DNA of 64,000 nt from Hydrogenophaga taeniospiralis CCUG 15921. GTDB lineage: Bacteria; Pseudomonadota; Gammaproteobacteria; Burkholderiales; Burkholderiaceae_C. The notes below the pieces were generated by a model that was not told the origin of the DNA, searched no databases, and saw only the letters and a list, made by a program, of their open reading frames with translations. A program made the position numbers and the translations under genes. Location: positions 62,001 through 126,000 of the forward strand of contig NZ_BCWR01000001.1 in the NCBI RefSeq assembly GCF_001592305.1. The letters run 5' to 3'. Position 1 is the stretch's first letter, and every line of letters starts with the position of its first letter. Below are positions 1 through 8,206 of this stretch, in pieces.

Positions 1-181
1 TCGCGGTCTGCGCGCTGTCCTTGTCGGCGCCGAAGCGGCAATCAAAGTCCCAGAAACTGGCGCCCTCGGGCAGTGCGCGGCGACGCTCGCGCTTCATGTA
101 TTTGCGGATGTCGTGTTTGACGGCGTCGAGCACGCGGTCCGGGTGTTTGCCTTCGGGCCGCAGGGGGTAGATTTTTCGCAT
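1..181 (-). CDS. DUF6172-like protein, N-terminal part (gene runs off the left edge)
   Basis: The minus strand reads open from an ATG at 181 to the window edge, giving the first 60 residues (MRKIYPLRPEGKHPDRVLDA...). The start KHPDRVLDAVKHDIRKYMKRERR and the later FWDFDCRFG stretch resemble the small uncharacterised DUF6172 family of proteobacteria, recalled from memory. No catalytic motif is visible and the function is unknown. The segment is basic and looks soluble, with no signal peptide. It is followed, on the same strand upstream, by another small hypothetical gene. The family name is an inference; that it is coding is well supported by codon pattern. Confidence 0.6.
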   Translation of the reverse strand, partial: MRKIYPLRPEGKHPDRVLDAVKHDIRKYMKRERRRALPEGASFWDFDCRFGADKDSAQTA

Positions 182-236
182 GGGATGTCCTTCAAAGAGG
201 GTGATCGCCCTGAGAGGACGCGCAATGGGGGGCTGA

Positions 237-545
237 TTATGCGGGCAAGCCGATCTCGTAGCCGCCCTCGTCCAGGTGCCGGTGTGGGCCGAACACGGCC
301 TGCAGCGCGGCGCTCTCGGCCAGTTGCCAGTGCTCCAGCACCATGCGTTCGTCGGTGGTGAGGGCTTCGGGGTCGGGCGTTTCGCCGTGCTGGGCCACGA
401 TGCCCTGGTAGGCCGCGTACACCGGTGCCACCAGGGCGGCGTCACCGAGAGCGGATTCGAGCGCCTGCCGGAACAGCCGTTCGGCCGCCCGGCGCTGCTC
501 GGGCGTGGTGTCGTCGGACACGTAGAGTCGGAGGGAGTAGGTCAT
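237..545 (-). CDS. Small hypothetical protein, 102 aa
   Basis: A 102-residue frame starts at ATG 545 with MTYSLRLYVSDDTTPEQRRA and ends EGGYEIGLPA. A longer frame extends upstream, but only this part shows protein-like composition, and the upstream part overlaps the start region of the plus-strand exonuclease gene. The protein is acidic, predicted alpha/beta, soluble and without Cys clusters or membrane segments. I do not recognise the family. It is transcribed divergently from the exonuclease gene at 631 and in the same direction as the DUF6172-like gene, so the two may share a transcript. No function is proposed. Confidence 0.6.
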   Translation of the reverse strand: MTYSLRLYVSDDTTPEQRRAAERLFRQALESALGDAALVAPVYAAYQGIVAQHGETPDPEALTTDERMVLEHWQLAESAALQAVFGPHRHLDEGGYEIGLPA

Positions 546-630
546 GGGGGTGGCGAGGGGGCAACGCAGCGCGTTGCACAATGCCCTGATTATCGATCCC
601 GCCCCGGGACGCCAGCCTTTCCCCGAGCCC

Positions 631-1227
631 ATGCCAACCACCCGCCCCACGCCCAGCAAAGAAGAGATCGCGCTGCTGCCCGAATTTGGCCGCCTGGGCC
701 TGGAACGCATCACCCTGGTGGACAGCGGTCCGCAGGCCGTGGAAGCCTGCGCCGCCTTGCGCGACCACGCGGCCTGGGGCTTCGACACCGAATCCAAACC
801 CACCTTCTTCAAAGACCAAGTGTCCGACGGGCCGCACATCGTGCAGCTCGCCACGCTGCAGCACGCCTGGGTGTTCCAGTTGACCGACCCGGCCTGCCGC
901 GATCGGGTGGCCGGCCTGCTGGCCGAAGCAGCCCACACCAAAGCCGGTTTCGGCCTGGGCGACGACACCAAACGCATCGTCTCCAAGCTGCGGGTGGAGC
1001 CCGCCGGTGTGCTGGAACTCAACGCGGTGTTTCGCCAGCGCGGCTACCGCAAGGACATGGGCGTGAAAGGCGCGGTGGCCGTGTTGTTCAACCAGCGCTT
1101 CATCAAGTCCAAAAAAGCCGCCACCTCCAACTGGGCCAACCCGCGCCTGAGCGAAGCCCAGCTGATCTACGCGGCGAACGACGCCTACGCCGCGGCCCGG
1201 GTGCTCGCCGCGCTGGCACTGGGCTGA
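631..1227 (+). CDS. 3'-5' exonuclease, DEDDy (RNase D-like) family
   Basis: A 198-aa protein holding little more than one DEDD exonuclease fold, which removes nucleotides from 3' ends with two metal ions. Motif Exo I is WGFDTESKP (the D-x-E pair), Exo II lies in GFGLGDDTK, and Exo III is YAANDAY, the Y-x3-D form of the DEDDy subgroup. There is no HRDC domain as in RNase D, so this is the short stand-alone form common in Comamonadaceae. The ATG at 631 is chosen because the upstream extension to 544 reads through non-protein-like sequence overlapping the divergent gene. Whether it acts on RNA or DNA cannot be told from sequence. Confidence 0.85.
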   Translation: MPTTRPTPSKEEIALLPEFGRLGLERITLVDSGPQAVEACAALRDHAAWGFDTESKPTFFKDQVSDGPHIVQLATLQHAWVFQLTDPACRDRVAGLLAEAAHTKAGFGLGDDTKRIVSKLRVEPAGVLELNAVFRQRGYRKDMGVKGAVAVLFNQRFIKSKKAATSNWANPRLSEAQLIYAANDAYAAARVLAALALG

Positions 1228-1237
1228 GCGCGCCCGC

Positions 1238-1453
1238 TCAGCGCGGCCGCCGCAGCGGCGTGAGCAGATCACTGAGCCCGTTGTGGTCGATCTCGTGCAT
1301 CAGCGCGAGCAGGCGGCCCACCTCACCCGGCGGGAAGCCCTCGCGCGCAAACCAGTTCAGGTAGTTGCCCGGCAGGTCAGCGATGGGCCGACCCTTGTAT
1401 TTGCCATAGGGCATTTCCACCGTGAGCAGACGCTCCAGGTCTTCGGGCTTCAT
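1238..1453 (-). CDS. DUF3820-type small protein, 71 aa
   Basis: A 71-residue protein with the typical MPYGKYKGRPIADLPGNYLNWFAREGFP core of the DUF3820 family (putative quorum-sensing-regulated virulence factor type in Pfam, function unknown). The core is a short sheet plus helices with a conserved W-F pair. Its ATG overlaps the stop of the upstream hydrolase gene by four bases (ATGA at 1450-1453), so the two are translationally coupled. The C-terminus is basic. No nuclease or binding motif can be assigned, although related folds occur beside exonuclease domains, and an exonuclease gene is convergent here. Confidence 0.8.
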   Translation of the reverse strand: MKPEDLERLLTVEMPYGKYKGRPIADLPGNYLNWFAREGFPPGEVGRLLALMHEIDHNGLSDLLTPLRRPR

Positions 1454-2286
1454 GCGGCCTCGTCCCTGGCCGGCGCGGGCTGGTCGAGCCAGGCGCGCAG
1501 CCAGGCGTGGAACTGCACCGGCTTTTGCCGCATCACCCAATGCCCCGTGTCCATGCCGTGCACGGCACTGCCCGGCGTGGTGGCCAGCGCGGCCAGCCAG
1601 CGCGCCGAATGGAACATGAAGGACTTGCGCTTGCCGAAGAAAAACAGCGTCGGAATGACGGGGCCAAACACCCTGTCGACCCGCGCCACGCCGCGCAGCC
1701 CACCGAAGGCGCCGAACCATTGCATCGCATACGGGTAGTTCATCTGCCAGCCCATGCGCTCGGGCGCGGTACGGCAGCCTATGCTGCGCGCCATGAAACG
1801 CGTCATGCGGTTGGCCAGCCAGGGCAGCCAGGGCCCCAACTTCCAGGCCAGGGCCAGCCAGAGCTGGTAGCCCGCGATCAGGGCCTTTTCCTTCGGTTTG
1901 AGCGACTTCAGGTAGGCGCCCGAGTTCGTGTCGCCAATGTCCACGGCCGCCACCCGGGCCACCCGCTGCGGGTGGCGCGCGGCGTATTCGTAGCCGAAGA
2001 AGCAGCCCCAGTCGTGCAGCAACAGCGTCACCGGCTCGCCCGGACTCACCTCGTCCACCACCGCACCCACCAGCTCGCACATCTCATTCACCGACACCGG
2101 GCGCGGTGGCTTGGAGAGGTCGAACCCCGGCAGCGAAAAACGCACACAGCAGTAGCCGTCGCGCAGCGACGCCACGCTGTCGTCCCACAGCGCTCGCGTG
2201 TCGGGCCAGCCATGCAGCATCACCACGGTGGGGCCGCTGCCTTCCACGACCACGTTCAGGCCCTGCACGTCGAGGGTGGTTTGCAT
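1450..2286 (-). CDS. Alpha/beta hydrolase with Asp nucleophile (epoxide hydrolase/haloalkane dehalogenase-like)
   Basis: A 278-aa alpha/beta hydrolase. The oxyanion motif HGWPD is near residue 25 and the nucleophile elbow is HDWG near residue 92, with Asp in place of the usual Ser. That is the signature of epoxide hydrolases and haloalkane dehalogenases, which form an alkyl-enzyme ester. The catalytic His is in GHWVM near the C-terminus. A helical cap region rich in Trp and Leu lies between. Start at ATG 2286 is chosen because upstream sequence is not protein-like. It is ATGA-coupled to the DUF3820 gene. The substrate is unknown; no signal peptide, so cytoplasmic. Confidence 0.8.
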   Translation of the reverse strand: MQTTLDVQGLNVVVEGSGPTVVMLHGWPDTRALWDDSVASLRDGYCCVRFSLPGFDLSKPPRPVSVNEMCELVGAVVDEVSPGEPVTLLLHDWGCFFGYEYAARHPQRVARVAAVDIGDTNSGAYLKSLKPKEKALIAGYQLWLALAWKLGPWLPWLANRMTRFMARSIGCRTAPERMGWQMNYPYAMQWFGAFGGLRGVARVDRVFGPVIPTLFFFGKRKSFMFHSARWLAALATTPGSAVHGMDTGHWVMRQKPVQFHAWLRAWLDQPAPARDEAA

Positions 2287-2379
2287 CCGTTGATCTCCGT
2301 CAAGATGAGGTGGCGGCGATGGTAGCGCGAGGCGGCCCAGCGCACGTCGCTCAGATGTCATCAGCGATACTCGCTCGCC

Positions 2380-2973
2380 ATGCACCGCACCGTCTTCACC
2401 ACCCCGGTCGTCAACACCCTGCTGCGTGGCCTCTCCATCGCCTACCTCAAGCTCACCGGCTGGCGCGTCGAAGGCAGCCTGCCCGAGGTGGCGCGCAAGA
2501 GCGTGCTGATCGCCGCGCCCCACACCAGCAACTGGGACCTGCCCTACACCCTGATGGTGGCGTTTGCGCTGCGGCTCAACATCTACTGGATGGGCAAGCA
2601 GAGCATCTTCAAAGCCCCGTTTGGCGGCCTGATGCGCTGGCTCGGCGGCATCCCGGTGAACCGCGCGCAGTCCAGCAACCTGGTGGCAGCCTCGGCCGAC
2701 GCCATCCGCGCCGCCGACGGCCCGCTGCAGCTCATCGTGCCGCCCGAAGGCACGCGCAGCAAGACGCGCTACTGGAAAACCGGCTTCTACTACATCGCTC
2801 TGGGCGCCAAAGTGCCCATCGTGATGGCCTACATGGACTACGCCACCAAACGCAGCGGCCTGGGCCCACTGTTCCAGCCGACGGGCGACGTGGACGCCGA
2901 CATGGCCGCCATCAAGGTCTTCTACGCGCCGTTCAAGGGCAAGAACGCCGACCAGTTCGAGAACGTGAACTGA
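2380..2973 (+). CDS. Lysophospholipid acyltransferase family protein (PlsC-like)
   Basis: A 197-aa PlsC-type acyltransferase, which moves fatty acyl groups to a glycerol-phosphate or related acceptor at the membrane. Motif I is HTSNWD (H-x4-D, catalytic His and Asp), the glycerol-binding-like motif is GGIPVNRAQ, and motif III is VPPEGTRS. The protein is short and lacks a clear transmembrane anchor, like the small acyltransferases acting on ornithine lipids or lysophospholipids. It is divergent from the hydrolase gene at 2286. Acceptor and donor are unknown. Confidence 0.85.
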   Translation: MHRTVFTTPVVNTLLRGLSIAYLKLTGWRVEGSLPEVARKSVLIAAPHTSNWDLPYTLMVAFALRLNIYWMGKQSIFKAPFGGLMRWLGGIPVNRAQSSNLVAASADAIRAADGPLQLIVPPEGTRSKTRYWKTGFYYIALGAKVPIVMAYMDYATKRSGLGPLFQPTGDVDADMAAIKVFYAPFKGKNADQFENVN

Positions 2974-3002
2974 AGCGGGCCGTTCACGGGCCAGGGCCCT
3001 GC

Positions 3003-3449
3003 TCAGCCGCCTAGTGCGTCCCAGCGCTCCATGCGCTCACGCCGTTCCTGGCGGAAGTTCGTCACCTCCAGGCGCAAGCCGTCCGGGTCGGTGAAAAAGG
3101 TGGCCCAGTAGTCGGGCGCGTAGTCGCCGTGCAAGGCCGCCGGCGTGGCGGCGATGCCGGCCGCGTTCAGTGCGGCAGCCACCGCGTGCACATCGTCAAC
3201 CGACGCCACCCGCAGGCACAGGTGGTGCAGCCCGGGCGCATACGGCTCGTGCGCCTGCGCCACACGCGCTGGGCGCAACACGTAGCCGAATTGTCGGTTG
3301 TAGTACTGCACATGCGGGTCGCCGCCGATCACGAACTCGTTGCGGCGAAAACCCAGCACTTGCGCGAACACCACGTCGTAAAACGCCTGCGAGCGCGCGA
3401 GGTCCGACACGGTGATGTAGATGTGGTCGATGCCGATCACGGTGGCCAT
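3003..3449 (-). CDS. VOC family (glyoxalase/dioxygenase superfamily) protein
   Basis: A 148-aa protein of the vicinal oxygen chelate fold: it starts with GIDHIYITVSDLARSQAFYDVVF and ends with a second half containing FFTDPDGLRLEV. Candidate metal ligands are His in the first strand (DHIYI), His in the middle (GLHHLCLRV) and Glu in the last strand (LRLEV). This is the size of a single-chain glyoxalase-like enzyme. It is separated by 22 bases from the upstream GNAT gene and probably co-transcribed with it. Family is clear; reaction and substrate are not. Confidence 0.85.
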   Translation of the reverse strand: MATVIGIDHIYITVSDLARSQAFYDVVFAQVLGFRRNEFVIGGDPHVQYYNRQFGYVLRPARVAQAHEPYAPGLHHLCLRVASVDDVHAVAAALNAAGIAATPAALHGDYAPDYWATFFTDPDGLRLEVTNFRQERRERMERWDALGG

Positions 3450-3471
3450 GCTTGTGCTCCGGTTATCAGAT

Positions 3472-3969
3472 TCAGGACGTGGCGCTGAACGCCTCGTGGA
3501 AGCTCACCGTGCCTCGCGGCAGGGCGTCGGTGAACGGCAGCACCATGAAATATTCCGGTGGAATGTCCGGGTAGACCAGCTGCGCCTCGTTGCGGAAGCC
3601 GAAGCGCCGGTAGTAGCCCGGTTCGCCCACCAGCATGCAGCCCACCGCGCCCTGCTCGCGCAGCGCCTGCAGTGCCGCCCGCATCAGCGCCGACCCGATG
3701 CCCTGGCCTTGGTAAACCGGCAACACCGAAATCGGCCCCAAACCGTGCCAGCCCGGCGTGCCATCGGCGATGGTCACCGGCGAGGTCGCCACATGCCCCA
3801 CCAGCTCGCCTCCCTGCTCCGCCACCAGCGACACGCTCAGCGCACCGGCGCCGCGCAACGCGTTGACGATGAAGGCCTCGGTGTGGCTGGTGTGCGGCGC
3901 GTTCAGGAAAGCAGCCGTGGTGAGGGCGGCGATGGCGGCCGCGTCCGCGGGGGTTTCGGGCCGGATCAT
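3472..3969 (-). CDS. GNAT N-acetyltransferase, YhbS-like
   Basis: A 165-aa GCN5-type acetyltransferase that would transfer acetyl from acetyl-CoA to an amine. The acetyl-CoA pyrophosphate loop is VYQGQGIGSALM (Q-x2-G-x-G/A motif), followed by the YYRRFGF segment typical of YhbS-like members. The N-terminus IRPETPADAAAIAALTTAAF is the classic first strand-helix. It is next to a VOC gene on the same strand. The substrate is unknown. Confidence 0.85.
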   Translation of the reverse strand: MIRPETPADAAAIAALTTAAFLNAPHTSHTEAFIVNALRGAGALSVSLVAEQGGELVGHVATSPVTIADGTPGWHGLGPISVLPVYQGQGIGSALMRAALQALREQGAVGCMLVGEPGYYRRFGFRNEAQLVYPDIPPEYFMVLPFTDALPRGTVSFHEAFSATS

Positions 3970-4028
3970 GGCGTGGGGCCGGTCAGAGCCTTGGGGTTTT
4001 GGGCGCTGAAGAAATGGGAGTCAACAGA

Positions 4029-5225
4029 TCAAACCGCCGAACCCAAGCGCCCAACGCCTTCCTCAATCTTCTCCACCCCCACCGTGGCAAAGGAGAGGCG
4101 CAGGGTGGCGTGGTCGGGGTTGGAGGCGTAGAACGGCGCGCCGGGCACGAAGGCCACGCCTTTTTCAATTCCGCGTTTGGCCAGCTCGCCACCGTCGGCC
4201 ACTTTGCCGCCCGCGCCGGTGAGGCGGGCCCAGACGAACAGGCCACCCTTGGGTTGCACGAACTCGATGGCGTCGCCCAGTTCACGGCGCAGGGCGTTGC
4301 CCATGGCGGTGGCGCGTTCGGCGTACACCGCGCGCACCTTGGCGAGCGTGGCGGGCATGCGGCCGGCTTTGAGGTACTGCGCGGCCGTGGCCTGGGCGAA
4401 GGTGCTGGTGTGGGCGTCGCTGAACTGTTTGCACATGGTGGCCTTGGCCAGCAGCTCGGCGGGGCCAATCATCCAGCCCACGCGCAGGCCGGGGCTCAGC
4501 ACCTTGCTCAAGGAACCGCAGTGCACCAGCAGCTCGCGGCTGCCGGGCACGCTGGCGCTGAGCGCGAGCAGGCTGGGCGGCGGCGCTTCGCCAAAGTAGA
4601 GGTCGCCGTACGGGTCGTCTTCCACGATCAGCGTGTTGTGTTTCACCGCCATTTCCAGCACGCGCTTGCGCCGCTCCAGGCTGAGCATGGCGCCGCTGGG
4701 GTTGCCGAAGGTGGGAATGAGGTAGACGAATTTGGGCTTGTGTTCTTCGATCAACTTTTCCAGTTCATCGGTCTTCACGCCGTTGCCGTCCACCGGCGCG
4801 GTGATGAGCTGCGCGCCGTAGAGGCGGAAGCACTGGATGGTGGCGAGGAAGGTGGGGCCTTCGACGATGACCTTGTCGCCGGGGGAGATGAGCGTCTTGC
4901 CCAGCAGGTCCAGCGCCTGCTGGCTGCCGGTGGTGACGATGAGGTCGTTGGCGCTCACGCCCTGGTTGCCCTTGCTGGTCATGAAGGCGGCGAGCTGTTC
5001 GCGCAGCGGGTTGTAACCCTCGGTGGCACCGTATTGCAGGGCACCGCCGGGTTCTTCGGTCAGCGCGGCGTTGACCGCTTCGCGGATGCCGTCCACGTCG
5101 AACATGGCGCTGTCGGGAAAGCCCCCGGCGAAACTGATGATGCCGGGCTTGCCCAGCAGCTTGAAGAGTTCTCGGATGGCGGAGGTCTCAACGTTGTTGA
5201 GACGGTCGGCGAATTGCAAAGGCAT
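4029..5225 (-). CDS. PLP-dependent aminotransferase, fold type I (2-aminoadipate/MocR-like class)
   Basis: A 398-aa class I/II aminotransferase of the kind usually annotated as 2-aminoadipate or aromatic aminotransferase. The N-terminus has the KPGIISFAGGFPD segment typical of the LysN/ARO8 group, the PLP-phosphate region is VEDDPYGDLYF, and the Schiff-base Lys lies in SLSKVLSPGLRVGW. There is no GntR DNA-binding domain, so this is an enzyme rather than a MocR regulator. The ATG at 5225 is preferred over the longer frame because a GGAGA ribosome site lies just upstream. It is divergent from the PhnD-like gene. Confidence 0.85.
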   Translation of the reverse strand: MPLQFADRLNNVETSAIRELFKLLGKPGIISFAGGFPDSAMFDVDGIREAVNAALTEEPGGALQYGATEGYNPLREQLAAFMTSKGNQGVSANDLIVTTGSQQALDLLGKTLISPGDKVIVEGPTFLATIQCFRLYGAQLITAPVDGNGVKTDELEKLIEEHKPKFVYLIPTFGNPSGAMLSLERRKRVLEMAVKHNTLIVEDDPYGDLYFGEAPPPSLLALSASVPGSRELLVHCGSLSKVLSPGLRVGWMIGPAELLAKATMCKQFSDAHTSTFAQATAAQYLKAGRMPATLAKVRAVYAERATAMGNALRRELGDAIEFVQPKGGLFVWARLTGAGGKVADGGELAKRGIEKGVAFVPGAPFYASNPDHATLRLSFATVGVEKIEEGVGRLGSAV

Positions 5226-5388
5226 GAACAAATCTCCAGTGTCAGAAAGTGCGTGCGATCTTAGGCGAAACAGGCCCCGTCGCTCCGCCAAAGGACATGC
5301 GCGCGCATGGCGTGCGAGACCGAGGGTTCTCCCGGATGTTGCCGATGTTGTCAGGGGTCCCACCCGGACCTTGATGTCCCTAGAATTC

Positions 5389-5402
5389 GTCAACTTGTTG
5401 AC
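5389..5402. promoter_or_regulatory. Short inverted repeat upstream of the PhnD-like gene
   Basis: GTCAACTTGTTGAC has perfect 6-base arms with a 2-base centre and ends 12 bases before the ATG at 5415. It lies in the divergent spacer between the aminotransferase and the binding-protein gene and could be a repressor operator. No regulator gene is next to it, so this rests on symmetry alone. Confidence 0.3.
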
Positions 5403-5414
5403 TGGAATATTTGA

Positions 5415-6233
5415 ATGCGCAAATATCTGAAATTACTTGTTATTTGGTTCGCATGGCAGATGGGCCTGGAAACAGCGTGGTCGCGGGACGTCATGCTGGC
5501 CATCAGCGAAGGCTCTTCGGGCGGTACCGATCACGCCCGTGTGATCGCCAAATACCAGGGGCTGGCCGATGCCATCGGCCAGAGCATCGGCCAAAAAGTC
5601 AACGTGGTGTTCATCCGGGAGTTCGCGGCGCTTGAAGACGGGCTCAAGAACCAGCGCTTCGATCTGGCGATCGCACGCCCGAGCGACTACCCCGCGCGGG
5701 GCATGCGCGACCACGGCTACCAGTACGTGGCGTCAGCCCGACCCGATGGACACTGCATGCTCATCGTGCCCAAGGACTCGCCTTACCGGACGCTGGCCGA
5801 CATCAAGGGCAAGCGCATCGTGCTGCCCGATGCGGCGTCCTACATGGCGAAGTTCTGCGGTGCCGAGCTGCGTGACCAGGGCATTGACCTGAGCAAGGAG
5901 CGCATCGAGTGGGTGCGCGAACAAGGGGCGGTGCCGTTCTACCTGAACAACAAGTTCGGGGATGTGGGGGGCGTGGCCTCGTACTCGGGCGTGGCCAAGG
6001 CCCTGAACAACACCGATCACCGCGTCCTGCACACCAGCGTGTCGCAGCCCTACTTCCCGCTCATTGCGAACCAGTCGTTCACCGCCGCACAGATCGCGGC
6101 CATGCAGTCGGCGCTGCGCGCGCTGCCCGAGACCGAGCCGGGCCGCGACGTGCTCAAGAACGTCGGCATCCAGGGCTTTGACACCAGCACCGAGAAGCGC
6201 CTGCGCAACCTGTTGCCCTGGCTCGGACTCTGA
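5415..6233 (+). CDS. PhnD-like periplasmic substrate-binding protein
   Basis: A 272-aa protein with an N-terminal signal peptide (MRKYLKLLVIWFAWQMGLETAWS) and a fold matching the phosphate/phosphite/phosphonate ABC binding family: AISEGSSGGTDHARV at the start, then FDLAIARPSDYPARG, and DIKGKRIVLPDAASYMAKFC in the ligand cleft region. No permease or ATPase gene is adjacent, so it is an orphan binding protein, possibly a sensor partner or using a remote transporter. It stands alone between a divergent aminotransferase and the eCIS locus. The ligand is unknown. Confidence 0.8.
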   Translation: MRKYLKLLVIWFAWQMGLETAWSRDVMLAISEGSSGGTDHARVIAKYQGLADAIGQSIGQKVNVVFIREFAALEDGLKNQRFDLAIARPSDYPARGMRDHGYQYVASARPDGHCMLIVPKDSPYRTLADIKGKRIVLPDAASYMAKFCGAELRDQGIDLSKERIEWVREQGAVPFYLNNKFGDVGGVASYSGVAKALNNTDHRVLHTSVSQPYFPLIANQSFTAAQIAAMQSALRALPETEPGRDVLKNVGIQGFDTSTEKRLRNLLPWLGL

Positions 6234-6602
6234 CAGCGCGCATCGCCTGCGAAGCGCCGCCTGATCACGTCCACGCTGCACGTCAGACAGCGACACCAGG
6301 CCTGGAAAGAGGGCGACGGCGTTCTTCCTGCGTGCCTTTTTTCGCGCCCCATCGATCCGGTTTCGTCCTCTGTTTGAGGTATGTCGGTTACACCGATCTG
6401 TGGCGCAATGCGGACCAGAACCACCAGCGTTGAGCCCACGGATTGCGACGGTTGGACAGGGAATGGAGCGACACAAAGTGTCACAACATCCGGCCGATGA
6501 AGTTCGTAGCCTCTCGGACCTGAAGCACACCGCTGGCTTCACCAGGCGCCATGAGGCGCACTCCGGGCCCCCAATCAACACAGCCTTCAAGGAGCGTCCA
6601 CC
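6234..6602. other. Noncoding leader of the eCIS locus with a small palindrome
   Basis: These 369 bases separate the PhnD-like gene from the sheath gene. I see no convincing gene. A 5-3-5 inverted repeat, GACACAAAGTGTC, lies at 6470-6482 and a TTGGAC box at 6452-6457, which could be part of the operon promoter, but no good -10 box follows. The sheath gene has a strong AAGGAG ribosome site just before 6603. This is the most likely place for the main eCIS promoter. Confidence 0.35.
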
Positions 6603-8195
6603 ATGCCTTCAGCCCTCACTTATCCTGGGGTTTACGTCGAAGAAGTCCCCAGTGGTGTGCGCACCATCACCGGCGTCGCCACTTCCATCACGGCCTTCAT
6701 CGGGCGGTCGTCGCGAGGTCCGGTCAACCGGGCGGTACGGGTACAAAGTTTTACAGAGTACGCGCGCATCTTCGGTGGCCTCTGGCGCGACAGCACCATG
6801 AGCTACGCGGTGAGCCACTTCTTTCAACACGGTGGCGCCGACGCGCTGATCGTGAGGGTGTTCAACGGCAACATCGCTACCAACACCGCCACCATTACCC
6901 TGCCCGCGGGCGCCGGCAACCTGGTGCTGGAGGCCGCCAGCCCGGGCCTGTGGGGCCAGGCCTTGCGGGCGCGGGTCGATCACCTCACCCGCGACACCAC
7001 CGACACGCTGCTCTTCAACCTCACGGTCGAAGAACTCGACCGGGTGGGCGGCAGCCAGGTGGTGGCCGCGGAGAGCTTTCGCAACGTCTCGGTCTCGCCG
7101 TTGAGCCCGCGCTTCGTCGACACCGTGCTCAACGAACAGTCGGCCCTGGTGAGAGTGCGCACCTCCGCGCCGACGGATGCCAGCCCGGACGATCCGGCCG
7201 ATCCGACCCTGCCCAACGTGGTGGCCGTGGGCGTTGCGACCGCCGATGGCGTGGCGATCACCGACACCCAGCTCGTGCCCACCGACGCCACGGCGATCGC
7301 CAACCGAGAAGGCATGTACGCGCTGGAGGCGGCCGACCTGTTCAACCTGCTGTGCCTGCCGCCGCTCACGCACGAGACCGACGTTGCCCCCGACACCTGG
7401 GCCCTGGCCGCCACCTACTGCCAGGACCGGCGCGCAATGCTGATCATCGACGCCCCCGCCGACTGGACCGCCAACGCCGCCACTGTGATCGGCGATGCGC
7501 AGGACGGTGTGAACGCCCTGCGCACGACGGTGGGCAACGACGACGCACGCAATGCCGCGGTGTACTTCCCGCGCCTGCGCATGGGCGATCCGCTGAGCGA
7601 AAACCGCCTCGCCGAGTTCGCGCCCTGCGGTGCGGTCGCGGGCATCATCGCGCGCACCGATGTGCAGCGCGGCATCTGGAAAGCCCCTGCGGGGCTGGAC
7701 GCCTCGTTCTCCGGTGTGCAGGGTTTCAGCTACACCATGACCGACGGCCAGAACGGCCTGCTCAACCCGCTGGGGCTGAACTGCCTGCGCAGCTTCCCGG
7801 TCACGGGCAACCTGGTGTGGGGCGCGCGCACGCTGGCCGGTGCCGACCAGCTCGCCTCCGAGTGGAAATACCTGCCGGTGCGGCGCTTCGCGCTGTTCCT
7901 CGAAGAGAGCCTGTACCGCGGCAGCCAGTGGGTGGTGTTCGAACCCAACGACGAACCGCTGTGGGCGCAGATCCGGCTCAACGTGGGCGCCTTCATGCAG
8001 AACCTGTTCCGCCAGGGCGCGTTTCAGGGCCGCAGCCCGCGCGAGGCCTACTTCGTCAAGTGCGACCGCGAGACCACGACGCAGAACGACATCAACCTCG
8101 GCATCGTGAACATCCTGGTCGGGTTCGCGCCGTTGAAACCGGCCGAATTCGTGGTGCTCAAGATCCAGCAGATGGCCGGTCAGGTCGAAGTCTAA
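6603..8195 (+). CDS. eCIS tail sheath protein
   Basis: A 530-aa contractile sheath protein, the outer sleeve whose contraction drives the inner tube. The start ALTYPGVYVEEVPSGVRTITGVATSITAFIGR is diagnostic of phage tail sheath and of Afp2/Pvc2-like proteins, and the C-terminal half (GASLSG-like core, FVKCDRETTTQNDINLGIVNI..GFAPLKPAEFVV) matches the conserved sheath core that contacts the tube. It has an AAGGAG site eight bases before the ATG. It is the only sheath gene here, whereas Afp-type particles carry three. It heads the eCIS operon, followed 11 bases later by the tube gene. Confidence 0.93.
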   Translation: MPSALTYPGVYVEEVPSGVRTITGVATSITAFIGRSSRGPVNRAVRVQSFTEYARIFGGLWRDSTMSYAVSHFFQHGGADALIVRVFNGNIATNTATITLPAGAGNLVLEAASPGLWGQALRARVDHLTRDTTDTLLFNLTVEELDRVGGSQVVAAESFRNVSVSPLSPRFVDTVLNEQSALVRVRTSAPTDASPDDPADPTLPNVVAVGVATADGVAITDTQLVPTDATAIANREGMYALEAADLFNLLCLPPLTHETDVAPDTWALAATYCQDRRAMLIIDAPADWTANAATVIGDAQDGVNALRTTVGNDDARNAAVYFPRLRMGDPLSENRLAEFAPCGAVAGIIARTDVQRGIWKAPAGLDASFSGVQGFSYTMTDGQNGLLNPLGLNCLRSFPVTGNLVWGARTLAGADQLASEWKYLPVRRFALFLEESLYRGSQWVVFEPNDEPLWAQIRLNVGAFMQNLFRQGAFQGRSPREAYFVKCDRETTTQNDINLGIVNILVGFAPLKPAEFVVLKIQQMAGQVEV

Positions 8196-8206
8196 GGAGA
8201 ACCGTC

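Noticed and set aside
2997..3002. Terminator between the acyltransferase and VOC genes
   Set aside because: The GGGCC words near 2960-2995 do not form a convincing stem with a T-run.
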